DNA from: Clostridiaceae bacterium
GTDB lineage: Bacteria; Bacillota; Clostridia; Acetivibrionales; DTU013
Reading direction: 5' to 3'
Assembly (NCBI GenBank): GCA_012730015.1
Contig: JAAYBT010000229.1
Location: 1-41,967, forward strand
DNA: 41,967 nt
The notes under the pieces were generated by a model, which saw nothing but the letters and a program-made list of their open reading frames with translations, did not search any database and was not told the origin of the DNA. Shown here in pieces: positions 8,840 to 17,559 of this stretch. The translations under genes and the position numbers were made by a program. Position 1 is the stretch's first letter. Each line of letters starts with the position of its first letter.

Positions 8840-9733
8840 ATGATGAACTTTAATGAACAGTTTGACAAGCTTACCAAGATGGTGAATAATGCCCTGGATG
8901 ATTATCAGGGCATAGATGATGGCCCCGGCTCGAACATATATAAAGCGATGAAATACAGCCTGATGGCCGGAGGGAAGAGGCTTAGGCCTGTCCTGGCGCT
9001 GGCAGTGTGTGAAATGCTGGGCGGAGATCAAGAGGATGTGCTTCCATATGCATGTGCTATAGAAATGATACATACATATTCCCTCATACATGATGATCTG
9101 CCGGCTATGGATAACGATGATTATAGAAGAGGCATTCCAACAAATCATAAGGTTTTCGGTGAGGCTATGGCGATATTGGCTGGTGATGCGCTTCTAAATA
9201 AGGCCTACGAGCTGATGCTGTCATACACGCTCGAAAACGATTCCAGGCAAAGGGAAAAGATAGAAGCCATGAGGCTAATTGCCGAAAGCGCCGGGGCAGA
9301 TGGTATGATACGCGGACAGGTAGTGGATTTGGAGTCCGAGAAAGTGACCGTTTCCCAGGAAACACTTGAGCTTATGCACAAGTGCAAAACAGGAGCTTTA
9401 ATAAAGGCACCTGTGCTTTCGAGTGCAATCCTTTGTGGAGCAAGGGAGGACGAATTTGAACAGCTTAGGATATATGCACATAGTCTTGGCTTGGCCTTTC
9501 AGATAAAGGACGATATTATGGATGTGGAAAGCAGTATTGAGATTATGGGTAAAGCCTCCGGGGGTGACGCTGACTCAAGCAAATCTACATATGTTACACT
9601 ATTTGGCGTGGAAAAGGCACGAGAATTACTAGAGGAAGCTGTTTCAGCGGCCGTGAGTGCACTTGAAGGCTTTGGAGATAAAGCGGATTTCCTTAGAGAA
9701 ATGGCATTGTTCGTGAAGAATCGCAACCATTGA
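8840..9733 (+). CDS. ispA: Polyprenyl (farnesyl/geranylgeranyl) diphosphate synthase
   Basis: YSLIHDDLPAMDNDDYRRGIPTNHKVFGEAMAILAGDALL and FQIKDDIMD motifs. Confidence 0.96.
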   Translation: MMNFNEQFDKLTKMVNNALDDYQGIDDGPGSNIYKAMKYSLMAGGKRLRPVLALAVCEMLGGDQEDVLPYACAIEMIHTYSLIHDDLPAMDNDDYRRGIPTNHKVFGEAMAILAGDALLNKAYELMLSYTLENDSRQREKIEAMRLIAESAGADGMIRGQVVDLESEKVTVSQETLELMHKCKTGALIKAPVLSSAILCGAREDEFEQLRIYAHSLGLAFQIKDDIMDVESSIEIMGKASGGDADSSKSTYVTLFGVEKARELLEEAVSAAVSALEGFGDKADFLREMALFVKNRNH

Positions 9734-9766
9734 CTCAGGTGTAAAAGCCTTAGCCAATAATAACAA

Positions 9767-9795
9767 TTTTACTTATTTGAAATACATGTTATAAT
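9767..9795 (+). promoter_or_regulatory. Candidate promoter immediately upstream of the OLE-like RNA
   Basis: TTTTAC (9767-9772) -17 nt- TATAAT (9790-9795); predicted start near 9802. The -35 match is weak. Confidence 0.45.
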
Positions 9796-9801
9796 ACTAT
9801 T

Positions 9802-10434
9802 CTGATGAACAAGATGGCGCAGTATTCTAGTCAGTACTGGCGTTTCTAAAGGCGGGCCTAAAAATCCGTTAAAGGGCATATCGATGAAGTTCCTGGTGTC
9901 GGCTTGTTACGCCCAGTGGTGGGTTGATGCTGGGAGTTAAGGTTTAGGGGCGATCTGCAATGGCATGCAGGCGTTGACCCCTTTACCGTGGAGACCCTGA
10001 GTTTTGGAAGAAAAGCGGACTGTGTTTGTCGAAGGAATTGTGCGAAGCAAATCCGATTACAACATGCCGAATATCGACTACGACCAGGGATTAAACCTGT
10101 TAGGCGGTATCGTTCGATGCTGCGAACAGTGTAGCCTGCCTTGAGCGGGTATGGTGGATAATGGATCAGATGCATGAGTACTGGCCGGTACGAGTGCATT
10201 ATCGCTGTTTGAAACCATATTTGCAAAAGAGGCTAGGAAACGACCAGGCTGTCGGGGAAAACCCCTAGACTGTTCTAAATGAAATATGTTGGGGATTGTA
10301 GTGTGGACTAAGTGGTAATCAGGCTTCGCATGCGGTAACGCGGCGGCTGAAGGTTTAAAGGGAAACCGCTGAAATGGCGACATTTTAGTACTTTCGGGGG
10401 AAATCCTGCCTGACCTAAGCCGCAAAATTTACTC
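9802..10434 (+). ncRNA. ole: OLE RNA (ornate large extremophilic RNA), boundaries approximate
   Basis: About 630 nt of G-rich non-coding sequence between ispA and a polytopic membrane protein gene followed by dxs, the known OLE locus context. No sense ORF appears in the supplied track. Confidence 0.92.
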
Positions 10435-10460
10435 AACATGTTGCCAATTGTTTGAAATGA

Positions 10461-10484
10461 GGGGGGCACCTATTTGTGTCCCCC
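10461..10484 (+). other. Strong hairpin between OLE-like RNA and oapA-like gene (no U tract)
   Basis: GGGGGGCAC-CTATTT-GTGTCCCCC, 9-bp stem, followed by tacaaatttggaggt rather than a T run. Confidence 0.7.
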
Positions 10485-10505
10485 TACAAATTTGGAGGTT
10501 TGTAA

Positions 10506-11141
10506 GTGGTTGACCATTATAGGCATCCCGCGGATGATAAGAAAATAAAGTTTAAATCAACTACCAAGGCTGCCGTTTCGAAAAAAAGTGATGCTATATG
10601 GATTTTAACAATAACAATTGTGTCCTTTATTGTTTCTGCGGCATTAACAGTCGCTTCATCAAAGGTCCTGCAGCAAGCCGGAATAATCACAGCTCTTATA
10701 GTTATTTTCATTATCGTATTGGTGAATATTTTCTTTGATATTATTGGAACCTCGGTAACAGCTGCTGAGGAAAAACCCTTTCATGCCATGGCTTCAAGAA
10801 AGATTTTCGGCGCAAAGCAGGCTATAAGACTAATTAGAAATGCAGATAAGGTTTCCAATGTATGTAATGACGTTATTGGAGATATTTGCGGTATTATCAG
10901 CGGTGCAGCAGGCGCGTATATAATAATTAGGATTATTGGAAGCCAAAGCAATACAACGGTTGCGGAGCTAATAATGACTGGTTTGATTACGGCGCTGACG
11001 GTGGGTGGGAAAGCACTTGGGAAAACAATTGCACTTCGCAACAGTAATTATATAATATATAAGGTTAGTGTTATAATTAGCTTCATTAAGGAAAGATTAT
11101 TTATTTTCAGAAGAAAAGGGAAATTGGTCAATGAAAAATAA
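10506..11141 (+). CDS. oapA: OLE-associated membrane protein OapA-like
   Basis: 211-aa polytopic membrane protein directly 3' of the OLE interval and overlapping dxs; GTG start after ggagg. Confidence 0.88.
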   Translation: MVDHYRHPADDKKIKFKSTTKAAVSKKSDAIWILTITIVSFIVSAALTVASSKVLQQAGIITALIVIFIIVLVNIFFDIIGTSVTAAEEKPFHAMASRKIFGAKQAIRLIRNADKVSNVCNDVIGDICGIISGAAGAYIIIRIIGSQSNTTVAELIMTGLITALTVGGKALGKTIALRNSNYIIYKVSVIISFIKERLFIFRRKGKLVNEK

Positions 11142-13038
11142 TAGTAAATCAGATATTAGTAATAGCGGAACGGAAAACCTACTTGACTGTATACACTCTC
11201 CCGCTGACATTAAGAAGCTTGACTTGAACCAATTGGAAACTCTTTCTGAGCAGATTAGGCAATTTCTGATTGAACAGGTCTCTGGAACGGGAGGGCATTT
11301 GGCTTCAAATCTTGGGGTTGTTGAGCTGACCTTGGCCTTACATAAAGTCTTTGACAGCCCTCGGGATAAGATTATTTGGGATGTGGGACACCAATCCTAT
11401 GTGCACAAGCTAATTACAGGCCGCAAGGAGCAGTTTAGCACATTACGCCGGATGAATGGTATTTCTGGCTTTCCTAAGAGCTGTGAGAGTGATTGCGATT
11501 GTTTTGATACGGGGCACAGTAGTACTTCCATATCAGCGGCATTGGGATTTGCCAAGGCAAGGGACCTACTCCGCGAGGATTATTCAGTAGTGGCTGTGAT
11601 AGGCGATGGAGCGATGACAGGCGGTATGGCATTTGAGGCCTTGAATGACGCCGGACGGTCGCCTAATGATTTAATTATTATACTTAATGATAATGAAATG
11701 TCCATCAATAGAAATGTCGGAGGGCTTTCCCGCCATCTTAGCAAAATTAGGACCCAGCCCATTTATTACAAGGCAAAAGAGGATTTGGATACATTCCTTA
11801 ACAAGTTCTCCTCAGTCGGGAAGTTTGCGGCTCGTGCCCTGGATCGTGCCAAGGGAACGATAAAGTATATGGTTATGCCCGGTATAATTTTCGAGGATTT
11901 GGGTCTTACATATATCGGCCCCATTGACGGCCATGATATTGAAGAGCTGACAACTGTCATTTCTCGGGCAAGAGGGCTTAAGGGGCCTATCTTGATCCAT
12001 GTGATGACACAGAAGGGGAAGGGATACAGTTATTCTGAGGATAAGCCTCAGGACTTCCATGCAGTAGCACCCTTTGAAATTGAAACCGGCGAGGTTAAGG
12101 TCAATAATGGAGCATCTTACTCAAATGTTTTCGGGAAGAAAATGATGGAAATGGCGGCAAGAGAACCGAGACTTGTTGCAATTACAGCTGCAATGACATC
12201 GGGAACGGGGCTGGACGAGTTTTCTAAGCTGCATCCGGAGAAATTTTTTGATGTGGGTATCGCAGAGCAGCATGCAGTGACATTTGCTGCAGGGCTGGCT
12301 AAGGCTGGTATTAAGCCTGTTGTGGCTATTTATTCTACTTTTTTGCAGCGAGCATATGATCAGATTCTGCATGATGTTTCACTCCAAAACCTCCATGTTG
12401 TGTTCGCTATTGACAGAGCGGGGCTTGTAGGCGAAGACGGAGAAACGCATCAAGGTATTTACGACCTGTCATACTTAAGCTCTATACCGAATTTGACCAT
12501 TGCTGTGCCCAGTGATTACGATGAGTTTGAACGGATGCTTGATTTTGCTGTATTTAGACACGATGGACCAATTGCTGTCAGATATCCTCGCGGCTCCGGG
12601 AAGAGACAGCTTGCCCAATCTGCCCCGATAAATAGAGGGACCGGAGTCAAGCTTCTTAGGGGTGACGATGTTACGATTGTGGCTGTTGGGAAAATGGTAG
12701 AAACTGCCCTTACAGTCGCCGATCTACTTGCGCAAAAGGGTGTAAATGCCGACGTCATCAACGGTAGATTTGTTAAGCCCCTTGATGCGAAAATGATTCT
12801 CGAGAGTGTTGTCAAAACTGGTGCGCTTGCTACGATTGAGGATAACTGTATTAAAGGCGGATTTGGCAGCAGCATTCTGGAGCTTATCAGTAAAAACAAC
12901 ATAAAGGTTAAAACAAGCACTTTTGGCTTCCCTGACATTCCGATTAGTCATGGAAATAGAGATGAAATTTTTGAAAAATATGGTCTTGATGCGATTACAA
13001 TTAGCCATGATATACTCAGGATGCTGAAGGATAAATAG
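11131..13038 (+). CDS. dxs: 1-deoxy-D-xylulose-5-phosphate synthase
   Basis: GGHLASNLGVVELTLALHKVFDSPRDKIIWDVGHQSYVHKLITGR; VVAVIGDGAMTGGMAFEALN; HQGIYDLSYL. Confidence 0.97.
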   Translation: MKNNSKSDISNSGTENLLDCIHSPADIKKLDLNQLETLSEQIRQFLIEQVSGTGGHLASNLGVVELTLALHKVFDSPRDKIIWDVGHQSYVHKLITGRKEQFSTLRRMNGISGFPKSCESDCDCFDTGHSSTSISAALGFAKARDLLREDYSVVAVIGDGAMTGGMAFEALNDAGRSPNDLIIILNDNEMSINRNVGGLSRHLSKIRTQPIYYKAKEDLDTFLNKFSSVGKFAARALDRAKGTIKYMVMPGIIFEDLGLTYIGPIDGHDIEELTTVISRARGLKGPILIHVMTQKGKGYSYSEDKPQDFHAVAPFEIETGEVKVNNGASYSNVFGKKMMEMAAREPRLVAITAAMTSGTGLDEFSKLHPEKFFDVGIAEQHAVTFAAGLAKAGIKPVVAIYSTFLQRAYDQILHDVSLQNLHVVFAIDRAGLVGEDGETHQGIYDLSYLSSIPNLTIAVPSDYDEFERMLDFAVFRHDGPIAVRYPRGSGKRQLAQSAPINRGTGVKLLRGDDVTIVAVGKMVETALTVADLLAQKGVNADVINGRFVKPLDAKMILESVVKTGALATIEDNCIKGGFGSSILELISKNNIKVKTSTFGFPDIPISHGNRDEIFEKYGLDAITISHDILRMLKDK

Positions 13039-13079
13039 GTGTAATATCTACTATAAACTATCCCCTGGAGGTATTTTTA

Positions 13080-13895
13080 TTGGGAAAAGAAAGACTGGAT
13101 GTACTGCTGGTTCAAAGAGGGTTATGTGAAAGCCGTGAAAGAGCGAAGAGGTCTATTATGGCAGGGCTTGTACTCGTGAATGGGGAACGGGCCGATAAAG
13201 CTGGTAGCAGCTACGATGTAGATTCTCAAATAGAGATGAAGGAAACCCTTAACCCATATGTAAGCAGGGGTGGCCTGAAGCTTGAGAAGGCAATTAATGA
13301 ATTTGGTCTTATACTTAAGGGGAAAGCAGCTATTGATGTGGGGGCTTCAACAGGTGGATTCACAGATTGTATGCTGAAAAATGGTGCTGTAAGGGTTGTC
13401 GCCATAGATGTGGGATATGGGCAATTGGCCTGGGCATTAAGAAACGACGAACGCGTAATTAATATGGAAAGGACAAACATTCGCTATGTTAAGCCTGAGG
13501 ATATTGGAATCATAGCGGATTTTGCATCTATAGATGTTTCATTTATTTCTTTAAAAAAGGTGCTCCCAACAGTATATTCGCTGCTTAATCGGGAAAAGGG
13601 TGAGGTCCTGTGCCTGATTAAGCCTCAGTTTGAAGCAGGTCGTGATAAGGTTGGAAAGCATGGAGTCGTACGGGACATATCAGTTCATCGGCAGGTTATT
13701 GAGGATGTGGTAGCATTTGCCATTGACACGGGGTTCTACATAAAGGGGATAACTTACTCGCCGATAAAAGGGCCGGAAGGTAACATTGAATATTTATGCT
13801 ATTTATCTTTGGAGGCCGGTTTATGTGATATTCGGGAAATATTGCCCGTTATCGATGAGGTTGTCAAAGCTTCTCATGAGGAATTAGTTAAATAA
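13080..13895 (+). CDS. tlyA: TlyA family rRNA methyltransferase/hemolysin
   Basis: S4 domain KERLDVLLVQRGLCESRERAKRSIMAGLVLVNG plus AIDVGASTGGFTDCMLKNGA; TTG start. Confidence 0.95.
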   Translation: MGKERLDVLLVQRGLCESRERAKRSIMAGLVLVNGERADKAGSSYDVDSQIEMKETLNPYVSRGGLKLEKAINEFGLILKGKAAIDVGASTGGFTDCMLKNGAVRVVAIDVGYGQLAWALRNDERVINMERTNIRYVKPEDIGIIADFASIDVSFISLKKVLPTVYSLLNREKGEVLCLIKPQFEAGRDKVGKHGVVRDISVHRQVIEDVVAFAIDTGFYIKGITYSPIKGPEGNIEYLCYLSLEAGLCDIREILPVIDEVVKASHEELVK

Positions 13896-13919
13896 CTTGT
13901 ATTCCAATGAAACACTCTA

Positions 13920-14207
13920 GGGGGACGTTTCTCTTCTTTTAGGGGACGGTTCTCTTCCTGAGCATTTGGGGGGACGGTTCTCTTAAAACACTGTGGGGAC
14001 TTGTCTGTATTTAAGGCAATGCAAAGCGTTGAGTGGCTGGGGACCTTCTTTCTGTCTGCCTGAAGAACCGTCCCCTTCTGGAGAACCGTCCCTCTTAGTT
14101 GAGAGAACTGTCCCCTTCTGAAGAACCGTCCCCTTCTGGAGAACCGTCCCCTCACTTGAATTGTTTTTTGAATAAATATGCGATATAATAAAAAAAGAAA
14201 CGTCCCC
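13920..14207. repeat. Nested inverted-repeat array, unit GGGGACGGTTCTCTT
   Basis: Forward units at 13920-13935, 13942-13956, 13970-13984; inverted units at 14063-14075, 14081-14093, 14102-14115, 14121-14133, 14139-14151, 14195-14207. Confidence 0.9.
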
Positions 14208-14254
14208 ATAATGACCCCAGTAATAAGATGCGATTTGCTGCTTTGGAGGATTGG

Positions 14255-15136
14255 ATGGAAAGGATCGGCATTTTTACAAACGAGGATAGGGATATTGATT
14301 TTACATATACGAAACTCCTTGCACAAAGCATTGCAAAGCATGGCGGTAGCGCTCTTATGTCCAGTCAGCTCGCGGAAAGGTCAGGCGCAGGAGTGCCCTG
14401 TGGTAACGATGAGGGAGTGACTGACCAGAGCGATATGGTAGTATGTCTGGGAGGCGACGGAACCTTCCTAAAGGTAGCAAGAAAGGCCTACCGGAAGGGC
14501 TTGCCTATACTTGGAATTAACCTTGGAAACCTCGGCTTCCTGACTGAGGTAGAAAGAGAAAACATTGACCTGGCCATCGACCAGCTTTTTTGCGGCGATT
14601 ATGAAATTGAGGAAAGAATGATGCTTGATGCCGTTATTTATCGGAGAGACAAACCGCCAATAAAGGATATTGCGCTCAATGATTTTGTAATCGGAAGAGG
14701 CGCCATTCCTAGAATTATTCACATTAAGACATACATAAACGATGTCTTTGTTGACACTTTTCCCGGAGACGGCGTGATTATATCAAGTCCTACCGGCTCT
14801 ACCGCATATACATTATCAGCCGGGGGACCGATAGTTGAACCTGATACGAAGTTACTTCTTATAACCCCCATATGCCCGCACATACTATATTCCAGGTCTT
14901 TTGTGACAAAAGCTGACAGCGTTGTTAAAGCCATTGTGGAGGAGGATTACGAATACGGAGCAATGGTAACGCCAGATGGGCAGGAAGGACACGCCATCGG
15001 TGGTGGAGATGTTATTGAGGTTAAGAAATCTCCATACTGCACAAAGATAGTTAAAATGAACCCAAAGAACTTTTTTAACATACTTAGAACAAAAATATAT
15101 TTTAGAGGAGAGAGCCTGAAAAAAGATGAAATATAG
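14255..15136 (+). CDS. nadK: NAD kinase
   Basis: MERIGIFTNEDRD...DMVVCLGGDGTFLKVAR...GINLGNLGFLTEVE...SSPTGSTAYTLSAGGPIVEP. Confidence 0.96.
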   Translation: MERIGIFTNEDRDIDFTYTKLLAQSIAKHGGSALMSSQLAERSGAGVPCGNDEGVTDQSDMVVCLGGDGTFLKVARKAYRKGLPILGINLGNLGFLTEVERENIDLAIDQLFCGDYEIEERMMLDAVIYRRDKPPIKDIALNDFVIGRGAIPRIIHIKTYINDVFVDTFPGDGVIISSPTGSTAYTLSAGGPIVEPDTKLLLITPICPHILYSRSFVTKADSVVKAIVEEDYEYGAMVTPDGQEGHAIGGGDVIEVKKSPYCTKIVKMNPKNFFNILRTKIYFRGESLKKDEI

Positions 15137-15575
15137 TAGACATGCCAAGATCTTAGATTTGATTGAAAAGTATCAGATCGAAACACAGGAAGAGCTTGCC
15201 GACAGGCTTAAGGAGCACGGAATGGATGTCACGCAGGCCACTATTTCAAGGGATATCAAGGAATTGCGTCTTATTAAGGTTATGGTTGACGATGAGCATT
15301 ACAGGTATGCTCCTGTTTCCCAAAGCGAGGGCTCTATAACAAACAAGCTTCTGACCATTTTTACCGAGTCATTCGTAAGATGTGATTACGCAAACAATAT
15401 AGTCGTGGTCAAAACATTACCGGGAATGGCACAGGCATCAGCCTCTGCCGTGGATACACTCAAATGGCCTGAAATAGTTGGAACAATAGCAGGAGATGAT
15501 ACAATCCTGATTGTATGCAGGGCGGAGTTAATTGCCGAGGAGCTTGTAAATAAACTAAGTAAAATGATAAAATAA
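15126..15575 (+). CDS. argR: Arginine repressor ArgR/AhrC
   Basis: RHAKILDLIEKYQIETQEELADRLKEHGMDVTQATISRDIKELRLIKV. Confidence 0.96.
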   Translation: MKYSRHAKILDLIEKYQIETQEELADRLKEHGMDVTQATISRDIKELRLIKVMVDDEHYRYAPVSQSEGSITNKLLTIFTESFVRCDYANNIVVVKTLPGMAQASASAVDTLKWPEIVGTIAGDDTILIVCRAELIAEELVNKLSKMIK

Positions 15576-15629
15576 CTTAACTTTCCACAGCGTTTTGGGC
15601 GCTTGTATGCACAGCAGGCTAGCGACGTC

Positions 15630-15645
15630 GGTGTGATATCACACC
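15630..15645. other. 16-bp perfect palindrome GGTGTGATATCACACC
   Basis: Read directly in the argR-recN intergenic region. Confidence 0.9.
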
Positions 15646-15726
15646 TTTAGTATGTCGATAGTAGCATCAAAAACACTACTCACAAGCTGAGGCGGAAAGA
15701 CGAGTAAATAACAATTCGAGGGGAAT

Positions 15727-17445
15727 ATGCTCTTACAGCTTAACATTAACAACATTGCGCTGATAGATAAGGTCAGCATTGAACTGGAAAGCGGCTTGAA
15801 TATACTCACTGGTGAAACCGGTGCAGGAAAGTCGATTATCATTGACTCTATTAATGCTGTGCTGGGAGATAGGGTTTCAAGAGACATAATTAGAACAGGT
15901 TCCGAAAAGGCTCTTGTTGAAGCCGTATTTAAAGTTGACCCGGAGCAGATTAAAGAAATTATGGATGAAATGGGAATGGAGCCTGAAGAGGATGGGACAC
16001 TAATACTTTCACGTGAGATTACACAATCGGGTAGAAATACCTGCAGAATAAACGGGAAAATGGTAGCAGCTTCCTTTATTAAGCTAATCGGCGAGCGTAT
16101 CATAGACCTGCACGGTCAGCACGATAATCAATCACTTCTGAAAACCGATAGTCATATTGAGCTTCTTGATTCTTTTGGCGGCGAGGCTATCAGAACAATC
16201 AAGCAGGAATACTTGTCTCTCCTTGAGCAATATAAAGAAGTTAAGGTGAAGCTGAAGGAATTAGCAGGCGACCCGGGCGAGCGCGAAAGGAAAATTGACC
16301 TGCTGCGCTTCCAGATTGACGAGATAAGGAAAGCAAAACTCAGGCCAGATGAGGACGAGGATTTAAATAAGCAGAGAGTCATGCTGGCTAATGCTGAGAA
16401 GATTTCGAATTCCTTGTCTTTGGCTTATAGCCTAATTACGTCAGGTGAATCGGGTGGTAAGCCTGCCATTGATGCCTTGAATGAGGCACTATCTCACTTG
16501 AGCAACGTTTCACAGCTGGACGATACCTACAATGTTTTACACAAACGCCTCCTGGACTTTATTTATCAGATCGACGATTTATCAGATGATTTGAGAAGCA
16601 GCTTCGAAGATGTTGAAAATAATCCAGAACTACTGGAGGAAATAGTAGAGCGCCTGGATCTAATTTACAGGCTAAAGAGAAAGTATGGGGCCAGCATTTC
16701 TGAAGTTAATCAATACTGCGAATCAGTCGAAAAGCAGCTTGCTCAAATCGAAGCAAATGAGGAATCCGCAGCTCTTATGGAAAGTAGGAAGAGGGAACTG
16801 GAGGAAGAGCTGCATGATGCTGCATTCCGTTTGAACACAAAGAGACACGAAGCCGCATCCATATTGGAGGATAGGATAGGGGAGCAGCTCGAGGATTTGG
16901 AAATGAAAAAGTCAAGGTTCCATGTGGATATTCGGTTTGACGATGAATTAGACGCATCGGGTGAAAGGAGATTCACACAAAATGGGCTGGACAAGATTGA
17001 ATTTCTTATATCTGCAAATGTGGGAGAGCCCTTAAAACCATTGGCTCGAATTGCTTCTGGTGGTGAAATGAGCAGAGTTATGCTGGCAATAAAAACGATC
17101 CTTGCCCAAATAGACCAGATTCCTTCAATGATTTATGATGAGATAGATAATGGAATCAGTGGTTTAGCAGCACAAAAGGTTGGGGAGAAGCTTTCATACA
17201 TATCCCATGGTCATCAGGTGATATGCGTAACGCATTTGGCTCAAATAGCATGTATGGCGGAGCATCATTACCTTATCGAAAAAGTCATGGAAGAAAATAG
17301 CACCAGAACAATTGTAAAGAAGCTAAGGGACAGAGAAAACATAAAGGAAATTGCCAGACTGATCGGCGGTGGAGAAGCTTCTTCGGCCTCCTTAAAATAT
17401 GCTGAAGAGATGATTGACAAAGCTAAAAAAATTAGACAAGCCTAA
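15727..17445 (+). CDS. recN: DNA repair protein RecN
   Basis: MLLQLNINNIALIDKVSIELESGLNILTGETGAGKSIIIDSINAVLG; ASGGEMSRVMLAIKTIL. Confidence 0.97.
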   Translation: MLLQLNINNIALIDKVSIELESGLNILTGETGAGKSIIIDSINAVLGDRVSRDIIRTGSEKALVEAVFKVDPEQIKEIMDEMGMEPEEDGTLILSREITQSGRNTCRINGKMVAASFIKLIGERIIDLHGQHDNQSLLKTDSHIELLDSFGGEAIRTIKQEYLSLLEQYKEVKVKLKELAGDPGERERKIDLLRFQIDEIRKAKLRPDEDEDLNKQRVMLANAEKISNSLSLAYSLITSGESGGKPAIDALNEALSHLSNVSQLDDTYNVLHKRLLDFIYQIDDLSDDLRSSFEDVENNPELLEEIVERLDLIYRLKRKYGASISEVNQYCESVEKQLAQIEANEESAALMESRKRELEEELHDAAFRLNTKRHEAASILEDRIGEQLEDLEMKKSRFHVDIRFDDELDASGERRFTQNGLDKIEFLISANVGEPLKPLARIASGGEMSRVMLAIKTILAQIDQIPSMIYDEIDNGISGLAAQKVGEKLSYISHGHQVICVTHLAQIACMAEHHYLIEKVMEENSTRTIVKKLRDRENIKEIARLIGGGEASSASLKYAEEMIDKAKKIRQA

Positions 17446-17559
17446 TCTACTCTAATCTATTCTATTTCATTTTGAATTATTCTTTTTTACCTCCTGTTCA
17501 ATTTATTGTTTGAATAAATGGTTTTGCATAAGGTTAACTTACTTGCAGGAGGTTGAACA

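Noticed and set aside
10027-10033. TGTCGAA, a Spo0A-box-like heptamer
   Set aside because: Lies inside the OLE-like RNA and is a single short match; no evidence of promoter context.
9858-10425. Minus-strand ORFs of 122 aa and 115 aa in the ispA-dxs gap
   Set aside because: They are antisense to the OLE-like RNA and have low-complexity, non-protein-like composition; best explained as chance ORFs.
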